Assembly (NCBI RefSeq): GCF_039555335.1
Contig: NC_092628.1
Coordinates: 33,502,965-33,566,964, forward strand
Reading direction: 5' to 3'
DNA length: 64,000 nt
DNA from: Amphiura filiformis
Lineage: Eukaryota > Echinodermata > Ophiuroidea > Amphilepidida > Amphiuridae
Part shown: positions 38,375-49,100 of the stretch, in pieces
Layout: each line of letters begins with the position of its first letter
How positions within the stretch are numbered: position 1 is the first letter of the stretch
Notes under the pieces: model-generated
What the model was told of the DNA's origin: nothing
The model's database searches: none
The model's input: only the letters and a program-made list of their open reading frames with translations
Made by a program: the position numbers and the translations under genes

Positions 38375-38537
38375 GTGTAGCATTTCCACATGGGAACTCA
38401 AAGACGATTGTGTGACGATCACAGGTCACCTGATGGTAATGTTGATTATGGCTGGAATCATATCATATTTCTTATTATGGGTGGTGATATTTCGAGCAGC
38501 ACTGTCTGGAGCTTTGTTGAACGAGTTAAATTTGTGA
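38375..38537 (+). CDS. Orphan terminal exon encoding a membrane segment (candidate)
   Basis: A strong acceptor (CTTCTATTTCAG) opens a 163 bp exon that reads, from its second base, CSISTWELKDDCVTITGHLM, then a ~25-residue hydrophobic stretch (VMLIMAGIISYFLLWVVIF), and a stop. AATAAA follows at 38658-38663, so the segment looks like a 3'-terminal exon. It requires an incoming phase of 2, which GDE1 exon 5 (ends 35258) supplies. It could therefore be an alternative last exon of GDE1, replacing the end of the catalytic domain by a membrane anchor. It could also be a relic of another gene or a chance frame. No family was recognised. Confidence 0.35.
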
Positions 38538-38752
38538 TGATAGAAGGCCACTGATAAAAGAACTACAAAGAAGTTGCTCTACTACTACTGTTAGTTACTG
38601 TTATAATTGTGAATTTTATTTCTGTTTGTTAAAGTATTATGTTGATATCTTCACCTCAATAAAAACATAGCAGAATAAGACACAAGAAAACCAGCTATTG
38701 TCTTTTTTATGTGTACAAGTCTTACAATAAAATGTGTTTGAATATGGTGATG

Positions 38753-39590
38753 TTAAGGAATAAGATAGCGATAATTGCACAGTATTTTGAATGGGACCCA
38801 AATCACCCAAGAGTATATCGGACATACCAAAATGCATTCTGATTACGAGGAATGTCTTTTTGATACAAATACAAATTTTATGGCAAATTATTACAAATTG
38901 GTATTTTAAAAATTTTAACAGTTCTTGAAGTAAACTTTATAAATCTAATATGTTCTTTATAAAGTATATGTAGCTGGGAGCAAAGGCCAACCATTTGAAA
39001 ATTTTGACCTTCCGTATTAAAGATCAACCCCCCCAAAAAAAAAGACCTAAAATTCTTATTCTATTACCTGCACGACCCATTATTCAAAATCGCGCACTGT
39101 GATTTGTTGAAACGCGTCGCGTGAGAGCCCATTATTCTGCAATAATGGGTCAAGCGCCGTTAACACATTCTACGCACAGCATTACGCTTGGTTACGCGTG
39201 CAATATTTCCGCGATACGCGCTGTCACTTACGCGTACACGCGCTCCACCTTGAAAGTAAACAACTTAAAATATTTGTGCCAAAAATTGACATTTTCTCTT
39301 TAAATTGCACTATTTTCTGGTAATAGAATAGAAATAAAGGTGCAGCATTATCCTTTACATAAAATAATGTGTCCTCGGCAGTAAAAGCGTTTAAATAATG
39401 GGTTCTGGCTGCGCCTGCCCATTATTTACATTTTTACTGCCTCGGACACATTATTTGGGTGTAAAGGATAATGCATTACCCTTTATTTCTTAATTAGAAG
39501 TACATTCAGAGTGCAATTTGGTGTGTCTTATGTGCTCTCATGCAGGTCTCACAAACAATACTGTGCAAACATCGTTATCTGATCCCTTCA
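38753..39590. mobile_element. TTAA foldback MITE, copy 3, with the second arm mostly replaced by other hairpins
   Basis: Begins TTAAGGAATAAGA and ends GATCCCTTCA (a decayed TTAA). The left arm matches copies at 9939 and 11778 (ATGCATTCTGATTACGAGGA, AACAGTTCTTGAAGTAAAC). At about 39053-39480 the expected arm is substituted by ~430 bp with its own hairpins (CCCATTATTCTGCAATAATGGG; TTATCCTTTACA against TGTAAAGGATAA). Confidence 0.68.
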
Positions 39591-39839
39591 TGATGCAAGT
39601 ACTTCAGTATTCATGGAGGACAGAGTGAGCTAGTGAAGAAACACAGTTCTGGTATTCTGATGTGGAAGTTCTTATTGCAAGCAAACTCCAGTTACACCAC
39701 AGAGCTGTGTAATAATTGTGTGTACACCTGGGTGTTGAATTCTCTAGGAGGGGCGCATAATCTAAGCTGAATTGGTCAATTTGGCACCCCCCTAAGGGTG
39801 GTGCCCGGGGCATGTTGCCCCCTCTAATTTTGTTATTCT

Positions 39840-41280
39840 TTATCATGTTTATTCAAAATTTTGAAATAATATTAGGGAGTGTTCACTAATACTTTGGGGG
39901 CTGGTTTTCCTCTTTCCCTCAAAGACTTTTTTGCCCCCCTCCCTCGATGGACCGCTAACCCTTTTTGCCTCCCCCCTCTTTTGACAGACAAAACTTTTTG
40001 CCCCCCCCCTCCATTATCGTATACCAAACATTATACTTAAATAGTGTTGTTTCCAGTGGTGTGGTATCTGGATCACATGTCAAATTGCAGCGCACACAAG
40101 CACAAGGAAATTTTGATTTTATACTACATTAATTTAGATTTATCCCAAATTCAGGGTGTTTATCCGATCATACAGGAACGACTAGAGGATTTATTTGGAG
40201 GTTCATAGGCACAGCAGCATAATTTTAGGAATAGGACAAATTGAAGTTAATGGCCAAAAGCTACCAAATCATGGACGTATTGGAACTAATTTATGCAAAA
40301 AGCTATTAATTTGGTCAAAATCACACACACGTACACAAGCATGTTGCCCTACATACATGTCATCTCCAAAGTGAGAGTGCCCCCCCAGTTCACTGGATGG
40401 AGCTTGTTCATAATGCAGCTCATCTCATACGGCCTTTTCAGCCCGGGCTTTTCAGATCATGTGGGCGGGGACGTGGGTATGGGGGCACAAGCCGTTTTTC
40501 AGCAATAGTTTTCTATGATGGGATTTTCTAAATTTTCCAATCGATTGGGCCCCCCCCCCCCCCCCGCGGTGCCCTTTTACGCTATAGTGCTTGCACCACC
40601 CCACCACCCCCGGGCCCACCACCCCTTCTCCCAAAGTTACACCTATCACTGTGAATTTATATAGTGTTAGGCGCCCGAAATATCAATCAATTAAAGTTTG
40701 CTGGTCTCTTTTGGCTTTCATCTCTCGGCGCCGCATTCTGTACGTGTAACAATATCGACGCCTCACAATGCAGGGTACCAACAGCAAAGGTCATCGTAGT
40801 CTTCTGTACAGTCTGGTCCTGTCGTTCCTATCAATTCTCATATTATCATGTTCTTGAGTATGGCTTGAGACTAAAGGTCAACAATGTTTACAAATTATGC
40901 ACACACACGTTGGTACGGTCGTACCTTTCCGAGTTCAATCATTCATGCATTTCCACCCGTTCAATGCCATTCTAAAGTATTTAAGTGTACTTAAAGTGTA
41001 TGGTATTGGATATAGTATTGGTAAGATTATGTATTTTTTTACTCTAGCATGCTAGCTAGGCAGTAGGCACGTCATAGCTGATTTACATGTTTACACGAGT
41101 CGTGACATGATGTACAATAAAATATTTTATGTATGTTAATTGTTATTATAAACTTAGTCTTAAGCTTACCTATTTTTTTCTCAATACACACAATAATAAT
41201 AATATGATAATGATATAAATAATAATAGATCTATCATCTATGTACTATGAGTAATGTCGTGATCATATCAGACTGGGGGG
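39840..41280. other. Intergenic stretch with polyC/polyG runs
   Basis: Contains CCCCCC/GGGGGG runs (about 39920-40010, 40549-40566, 41275-41284) typical of decayed repeats, and otherwise AT-rich DNA. The frame at 40664-40975 has no family resemblance and no splice support. Confidence 0.4.
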
Positions 41281-41319
41281 GGGGCTCATAATTATTGCAC
41301 AGCCCCTTTTTTCAGGGCT

Positions 41320-42058
41320 ATTCATGAAAACCTGCAAGATTTTACACATGTCACTCATGTTGGAAGATCTCGGATGGGACATTCTCGCTGTCAGAAGGGA
41401 GAGAAATTGTTTAGCCATGTTTTACAAAATTCATAACGAGTTGGTGGGGATCAAAAAGAAGACTACATGCCCCGGTCCCCACACTCCTTGCATCCGCGGC
41501 CCGCAGGTATTCATGCTTGTCGGTGAACTTTAAAAACACCCCCCTTTTGCATCTCATTTAGCGAAATTTTTATGGGAAAGACACCCCTTTTTTTAGCGAT
41601 TTCGTGAATTATTTGCCCTTCGACAATACCCCTATTTTCGCTAAAACGCATCGATATTTCTAATATACCCTTTTCTAGTAGAAACGCGTAGTAGGCTGCT
41701 CGATGAAAATACCCTTTTTTTTTCAATTTCGCGAACACATTGTTTGAAAAACACCCCTTTTTGTGTGTTTCGCGAATCGCGCTTTCTTCATCTGAAAACA
41801 CCCTTTATTTCGCAAAATTTTTCACGAGCATGAATACCTGCAGAGATGCAAGGAGTGCGGGGACCGGGCTACATTCAAACATCAGCTGCAGCGGGTGCAA
41901 GAAGAAACCACCAGTTCCATATTAATGTTCCATTCAGCAATAAGGATGTCTACAAAAACTCTTTTTTCCAAGAACCAGTAAAGCATGCATGTAATTCTCT
42001 TAGTCAGGAAAACATTGCAGCCCCATCTTTAGAAATTTTCAAGAAGAAAAACCTCTAG
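41320..42058 (+). pseudogene. 3' remnant of a non-LTR retrotransposon ORF2 (broken)
   Basis: The frame from 41324 includes LEDLGWDILAVRRERNCLAM then FYKIHNELVGI. This matches the pattern LxWxSLxxRRxxxxLxxxYKIxxxLV near the C-terminus of many CR1/jockey-like reverse-transcriptase ORFs. After a 398 bp transposon insertion, the region from about 41895 reads NKDVYKNSFF, matching the downstream RTxxYKxSFFPR-type motif but one frame off. It is therefore 5'-truncated, interrupted and frameshifted, and cannot be active. The family assignment rests on motif memory. Confidence 0.6.
41471..41868. mobile_element. hAT-like MITE splitting the retrotransposon remnant
   Basis: The ends CCCGGTCCCCACACTCCTTG and CAAGGAGTGCGGGGACCGGG are inverted over ~45 bp, including GCAGGTATTCATGCT/AGCATGAATACCTGC. 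CTACATGC (41463-41470) and CTACATTC (41869-41876) form an 8-bp duplication with one mismatch. The interior has AAACACCCCxxTTTT units. A decayed relative lies near 53780-54060. Confidence 0.82.
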
Positions 42059-42160
42059 CATGCCAGTCACCTAAATGTTAGCGACATGCAGTTTTCGCCC
42101 TGCTGACTACCAACTTCAGAAGGTTCAGAAGGTTGTGTGACTCACTCTGTGGACTATCCT

Positions 42161-42633
42161 CCTGGCCCCCCAACTCAACACAAAAGTTGGCAACCATGAG
42201 AGTTACCAAATCTTTCAAAGACCCCCTTTTGCAATGATTTTTCATCAAATTTACCCCCCTTTTTCATACAAAATCGAGGACAAAATTTGGCCAAAAACAA
42301 CCCCTTTTTTGTGGTTTTCAATGACTAGAATTTCCAATCCCCCATTTTAAATGACTAGAATTTCAAACACCCCTTTTTCAATGACACTAAATATTGCCAA
42401 AAATTACTAGATTTTTTCTCAAGTAGGCCTACCCTTTTATCCAAATTTCATGGACAATGCAAATTAAATACCCCTATTTTGCTGATTTCACAGTCAAATT
42501 TCGTGGACAGTCCAACTTAAATACCCCCTATTTTGCCAATTTCGCAGTCCTTGCTACTGGTGAAAAAATTAACCCTTTTCCGCGGTTTTTGTTAACTCTC
42601 ATGGTTGCCAATTTTGGGTTGAGTTGGGGGCCG
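42161..42633. mobile_element. MITE with GGCCCCCCAACTCAAC ends
   Basis: GGCCCCCCAACTCAACAC and its inverse (GGGTTGAGTTGGGGGCC), plus inner arms TTGGCAACCATGAGAGTTA and TTAACTCTCATGGTTGCCAA, bound the element. GGACTATCCT is repeated at 42151-42160 and 42634-42643. The interior consists of degenerate ACCCCxxTTTT and TTTCxTGGACA units. Confidence 0.83.
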
Positions 42634-42965
42634 GGACTATCCTTCTGATACTTGAATGTTTGGACAACCGGAACAGTTTTGACAGTTCTTTAGTCTTCCT
42701 CTCTGTGAAACAGACAAGGATGTAAAAATTGGCATCCACCCTGATAGGAAAGTATCATCGTTATTAGTACGGCACTGGTGCTTGCCTTTATAATTATATA
42801 TATTGTCAATTTATCTTTCTTCTCTCAAAAATAAATTTAAATTAAGCTAAAATTAAGCTGAAAACGTGGAGGAGCAAGGGCATGGTTGATTGAAAACTGA
42901 AAAGTCTATCCTCAATCTCAATTTTAAAACAATATCACTTACGTTTTGTTCTTTGTCATTTGCAG

Positions 42966-43092
42966 GAATAATAGTTGTCTTAGTATTCAAAGATGAATTC
43001 AATTTGCAAAGAGGATATTCAGTATTACTAAATTGTACATTATTAGTGGCTGTGGATCTGCTGATGGGAGTGCTGATTGGTCTTGGATTGCT
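42966..43092 (+). CDS. Exon-like hydrophobic segment just upstream of the second GDE1 gene (weak candidate)
   Basis: An acceptor (TTTGTCATTTGCAG) and a donor-like GTGAGC flank a 127 bp frame reading IIVVLVFKDEFNLQRGYSVL, then a hydrophobic LLVAVDLLMGVLIGLGLL. The frame meets a TGA immediately if the donor is not used. Its phases do not join to the downstream GDE1-like exon by any short intron I tried. It may be an unrelated exon, a relic, or chance. Confidence 0.22.
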
Positions 43093-43163
43093 GTGAGCAG
43101 ATGACATAATCTTCAATTCAGAACATTTGCTACGTGGCAGATGTATTTGCTATTTGTAGCAGC

Positions 43164-46100
43164 ATGTTACCACAATTAGTTCTGTTCCGTCAAACGTGGC
43201 TCAAATGTCTCATTGATCTGTCGTTATTCCATGCTGCTATCTTTTGTGGTCTCATCTTGCTATTCAGTCACTGGATAACCTTTGCAGCATGCTTTCACAT
43301 CGCAATATGTTTTGAAGCTGTAACATTGATTGTATTGGTGCTGTTCAAGACTGCTGCACCAACAAAAGTTTGTGTGAAAGCCTTTTGTGAGGGAGAGTTA
43401 CCAATTACAGAACTTGGAAGTGAGAGTAATGATGTTGAGCCTAGTGATGTAGAGCCAAGTGATGTAGAGCCTAGTGATGGAGGATCTGTGAAGTGGGAGT
43501 TTGTCAGAAAGGCAGGTGGTGGACATGATGCACCAGAAAATACCTTGGCAGCAATTCTACAGGTGAGGCTATTAACCCAAACTGTTCCCAACATCAAAAA
43601 AACTGCAGTTCCAAAAGCATATATGCATGGGCAGGTTTCATATGTGATGCGATTGAGGCATCATGCAAACAGTCATATATGGCAACAGGAAGCTTGTCTG
43701 GCCAAATTACAGTATTTTTTTGTATCTTCAAGTGTTGTTTTGCAATGCAAAATTATTTTTTTTGTGTTTGAATTGCCATTTATTTCCCAGCATTCCAATG
43801 GCTGTATAAAATATGTTACCTTAAAAGGTAACTTAGTGTAATGTACAGTGCAGTTCTGCAACCTAAATATTTACAATTGTATGGTTGTTTTGATTTTGTT
43901 CCAGAGCAAACAATACAATGTATCAGGAATAGTTGCTGACCTGAGGGTGACTTTGGATGGGGTGATTGTACTTTGTCATGATGAGTGTGTTGTACGTACC
44001 ACAGATGGCACAGGACAGGTTGCTGAGATGTCATACGAGGAGATTAAAACACTTAATGCTGCTGCAAAATTCAAATCTGCAAATGGGTAAATAAAACTTC
44101 ATTATGTAAAGGGACATTCAGAGGTTTTGAATTTAACTATTTCAGTACTAGTGTTAGATTGTATGTACGTATCAGTTTGAAAAGTTTAGAGAGGATAAAT
44201 CTTCCTGGCATGTCACCGTGATCACATTGTTATTTAGTAGTTTCAATGAATGAGTTTCCTGCATAACCGAATAATACAGTGGAAACATGTTTCTTAACAC
44301 AAGGTACTGAAGCTTACTGATAAACACCAAGTGATTCTAAAGTCCCAAATTTATAACTTGTAACAAACCTGATAACACAAACTCCTGATAACACAAACTA
44401 AAATCATCAGCCCATGCAACTTTGTGTTAACAAGTTTCCACTGTAATTTGTTTCAATGAAATCAACAACAGATCTTAAAGTCACACCAAAGTCTGTATTT
44501 TTCCAATTACATACAGGGTATCGTTTGGTCACGAGTCTGTTCCAAGCCTTGAAGATGCAATCCAATTATGTGACACATTAAACCTCAACATATTAATGGA
44601 CCTTAAAGATACATCAATTAAGGTAAGTAATGGTCAAAAAACTAGTTCAATGCAGGTCAAGTGTCATTTAGTGTCACTTCAGATTGGGTAGATAGTTGAA
44701 AATTAGATGTACCATGACTTGTTTTTAGTTTTATCATGTTTTTATTTAAAGTAATCATGTTTCCATTAATATATGGCTGATAATAACTTTTTTCTAAGAA
44801 TGAACATGAATTATCATATAAGGGTATTCTAAATCAAACACTTGATATTTAATGCGCATTTCATGACTTCTTAGAGGTGTGACATGTGTCTTCCAAGTGC
44901 ATCATTCCACTATAGAGGTTGTGCGTACCATAATTGATTCGCTCCAAACAAAGGATTTGAACCAGTGTCCTTCACCGTAATCATGGCGCAGTGCAGTCAA
45001 TTCAATCAAATGTCATCAACCTATTTGTTCGTAGTGCATTTGTTATGTGTGTGAGACGAACTGTCACGGTAGATTGCAATCATGCTTTTGTTTTTGAGTA
45101 CTCCGCCATTTACGGTAAGATATGCCATATGCACAACCTCCATAAGAAGTTTACACATGCAAATTAGGAAATTAGGGTGGCTTGGAAAAGTTACACCTAC
45201 TGCACCGTAATCATTCACTTTCCATGCTATCCACCGACATGTTTGCGCTGCTGCATTAAAAAGAAATTCATATGCAAACTTCGTGTTATGGAATGATGCA
45301 CTTGCAATTGATCCTCGGGTAAAATTCAGTAGTTGGCTACATGTACATAATATGTTGCCAAGGTACACTGCCCTTCCTTGTATAATCATCTTAGTTCATA
45401 TTATTTCATTTTGCAGATGATGCATGCATTGCTGGTGCTATTTAAGAAGTATCCTTGGCTATATGACAAAGCTGTAGTATGTTCTTTTATGCCATTTGTG
45501 CTCTATAGGGTGAGTAAACAACCATATCATTGGTGTACAAGTGGAACCAAATTGGTCACTGCAGTACTGGATTGATTACAGTGGGAAGCAGCTTACAATA
45601 CTGATCCATTTATTTTCTTTGGCAGTTTCTACCAAAGGTTGCAGCTAATCATCAAGTGATCAAGCAACATGAATCATTTTTAGTCACAAAAAATTAATTG
45701 TAGTTTTGAACAAAAGAAGTCATGTTGTATTACATTTACATGTATACATCACAGCCATTTACCACCTATGTATGACAAACACTTTTACACTACAGGATTC
45801 CTGGCTACAGCGTACCTCTGCTGCCCTGATACTTTGCAGCTACTACCGCTGCTGCTACCGAGTACCATTACCCGTGGTGGCCTATGTCGGTACTACACTA
45901 AAGTGCTAACATCGGCCACCATACAGTAGATACCCCCATATAGCCGAGTACCTACATTGGTACTCCACCATGCGTCACCTAAGAGTCAACTGCCGTGTAC
46001 AGCTGAGCTGGTGACTTATAGGCACACCATAGTCTCAGGTACTTCGATGGTTATTCAGTGGAAGTACCTGCACCGTAATCACATCCATAGTGTACCCATG

Positions 46101-49100
46101 TGTCAGCAGTGAAGGCACTCTCCTGCAGAGGTACTCCGTCGTTAATGACCTTTATATGTGACACGATCTGGTCCATGGGGCCAAAGGAGGCATTTTTGAA
46201 AATTGAGTTACTGTAATTTTTACATTATATGGTCAATTCCAGCCAAAGCGGGTCAAAATTCTCTCTGGTGGCCATTTTGAAAATGTTTTCCTTTTCAATT
46301 CTAGACTTATCAAATGAGACGATCATGTCTAGTGAATCATCAGGTGGAAGTGCCATCGGATTGAAAAATAACTTTTCTTGCTAGACCAAATAAAGTGTTC
46401 AATGCGCATATGCATGTTACCCACAATTCAAGCATTTTTCACCTGTTGTACGCCATAAAATTTCACTTTCTTTAATATCTTTCAATATTTTATGTGTGAC
46501 TCATATACACTAGAAATCGGTGAAGACTTTGAACGTAAAATAGAATTTTATTACATATATCTACAAAGAAATATTTTGGTTATTACAAATTTTCAGAAAG
46601 AACCAGGTGTACAGTTAAGATTGTGTCAATTCTTCAAACTCTTTCCAAAGTGGCTGTCATTTAACATTACTGTATTATTTCGATAGATTAGAATAAATGC
46701 TTCATATAAATATAAAGTAAGATTGTGTATCTGGGCGCAGGATGAGGATCTCGGATGGATTCGTGGGTAACAGAGTCTGGAAAATAGCAATTCCTATTAA
46801 TTTTTTTTTAATAAAAATAAAAAATACTTTTCCGTATGTCAATAATTCAGGCTGCAATGGCACTAAAATGAATTTTAATCAAAATACAGACTACATGGAA
46901 TATTTAGAATGGATCATTATGGCATTTTGGGTATAAAAATTTTGAGAATAATGAAGTTGTCAAATTCAAATAGACAGAGCAAACAGTTTTATATTATTAT
47001 TTTAGTAAAATCATTCCATATTTTCATGCAGCAATATTCTATTAACTCGTGTTTGACAGTTCCTATGAACTAAAACACTATCAATACATTGTTAACTATA
47101 ATTTAAGTAGGGATTCGTGGGTAACCAAAATGTTCGTGGGTAACACATATTTGAAGGTATGTATTGGTAAGCGGCAAAATAGAAAATATTACAGAAGGTT
47201 GGAAACCACCATGCGGTTATTCCTCCATTGTGTTTCAATGATTCCCGCTTCTCTAACCAATTGCATTTACCCAAAAAATGGTAATTTAGGATAATCAATC
47301 AAAACTTCATGATGCAGCTTCAGTATACCTTCAAGAGGACGCTATTAAACAGGACTGTTTTGGAACCTATTTCGCATGTTTTCAAAATGTTAAGATGCAT
47401 AAGAAACATATAATTTACTTAGTAAATCCTTGGATTCGTGGGTAACGCCAATTGTGGGTAAAGCTATAAGTGCTATAGTACCGCTTTGGGGTTTGCGTTT
47501 CTTAGGTGTATAAACTGTAAGTACTGTCAAAATTATATCATACCCATGGCTTGAATATGTGCTGATTTAAACTTAAAATAAACAATCTCCTTATTTTTCA
47601 AGGTTAGCATCTATTCGGGATTCGTGGGTAACAAAAGTTTAAACCGTCAGAGATTCTTTTTTAAAGCGGTGAACGATTTATTACGATTTACAATTTTAAG
47701 CGCTTGTCAAACTAAATTCAGTGTCCAAAGTCATTTAAATGTTGATTTAAGTTATGGCAATTATATTTGCTGGACTCGTGGGTAACAGTTGATACGTGGG
47801 TAACGTCAAATTTGATTTTATGGAATTTTATGGGTAAAACGTATTTGCATAAAATAATCACTTGGACCTCAGAATTATAGAACGAAACTTCGTTTCATGA
47901 TATAGTCATTTATGGCATATTCACTTAACATTTTTCAGAACGATCATTTTATTTTTGATACGCTGGTAACAAAATTATTAGCCAAATTGACTTAATGGCC
48001 TCTAGAGTCCACAAACATTGGTGGAATTCAATCGTTTTACATATGATGAGAGATCATGCAAACGTCTTTATAACGGTAATAATTTCATTTTGATTGAAGG
48101 ACATTCAATGACATATATGGTGTTTTGTCTTTTAGTTCGTGGGTAACGCCAATTCATTTAAGCTATCATAACTTGTCCCCTGGTATGACTTGCTAGTAAA
48201 GGCCTATATGCACAAAGAGACCACATTGGACGTGACATGATATGCTCCATCAATAACGTGATTTCCTTTATTAATGACATTTTAAAGTGGAAAGTTAACA
48301 TAGAGAGAATTTTGTACCGCTTTCGCTGGAATTGACCATATACATACAATAGGCTATGACATTTACTGAAAACACCAAAGGTCTAGCATACTTGGTTCTA
48401 AAGTTATGAAGTTTTTAATGTCTATTTTCTTATGTATTTTATTGTTTTTATACTTTATATTTTTACCTTTATCTCAGTTTCAAATTTGCTGCCTTTAGCC
48501 CCATGGACCAGATCGTGTCACATATAACCCAACATTTAATCAAAAACGTTTGAATGAAACCAAAAAGTCATCAAAAATCCCACTTGTTTGGACAAGATTA
48601 TTTCCGCCTTCCCTCCGGGATTTCATTTTTGTTCTTCCATCATTGACCCTGTGGAAAAAATCATGATACTGCCACTGCACTGATCACATTGGTTCCTTGT
48701 TAGGTGAGTATATGTATATACACAGTTGCACCTTTCATTTTTTACACAAGCCAGTTAGGCAGGTGACCTACTAAAAGTTACTAGCCCAACAACTCTGACA
48801 CTCAGTCTGACAGAAAAGTTAACAGCCACCGCCTCTCGGGATGGTGTCAAAAGTACACTTAGTAGCATTAACCACTACAGATTTTATCTCTAAAGAATGA
48901 GATGCACCAGGAGAGGGGATATTAGAGGGAATGTTCTGATACCATACACCATGTGACTCTGGTTATGACACAGGTAGTTGAGCTTTCCCTCTTTTCAGAG
49001 AAGTGGAGCAAAACAACTAATTATTTAGTCACTAACCAGCCACTGTTATGACTATTATTTTTGATCAATTTCAGATAAGAAAGCATGATAGGAACATTAT

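Noticed and set aside
43093-43140. A 48 bp intron joining the hydrophobic segment at 42966 to the GDE1-like exon
   Set aside because: The phases do not match and the joined frame hits a stop; the length is also below normal intron size.
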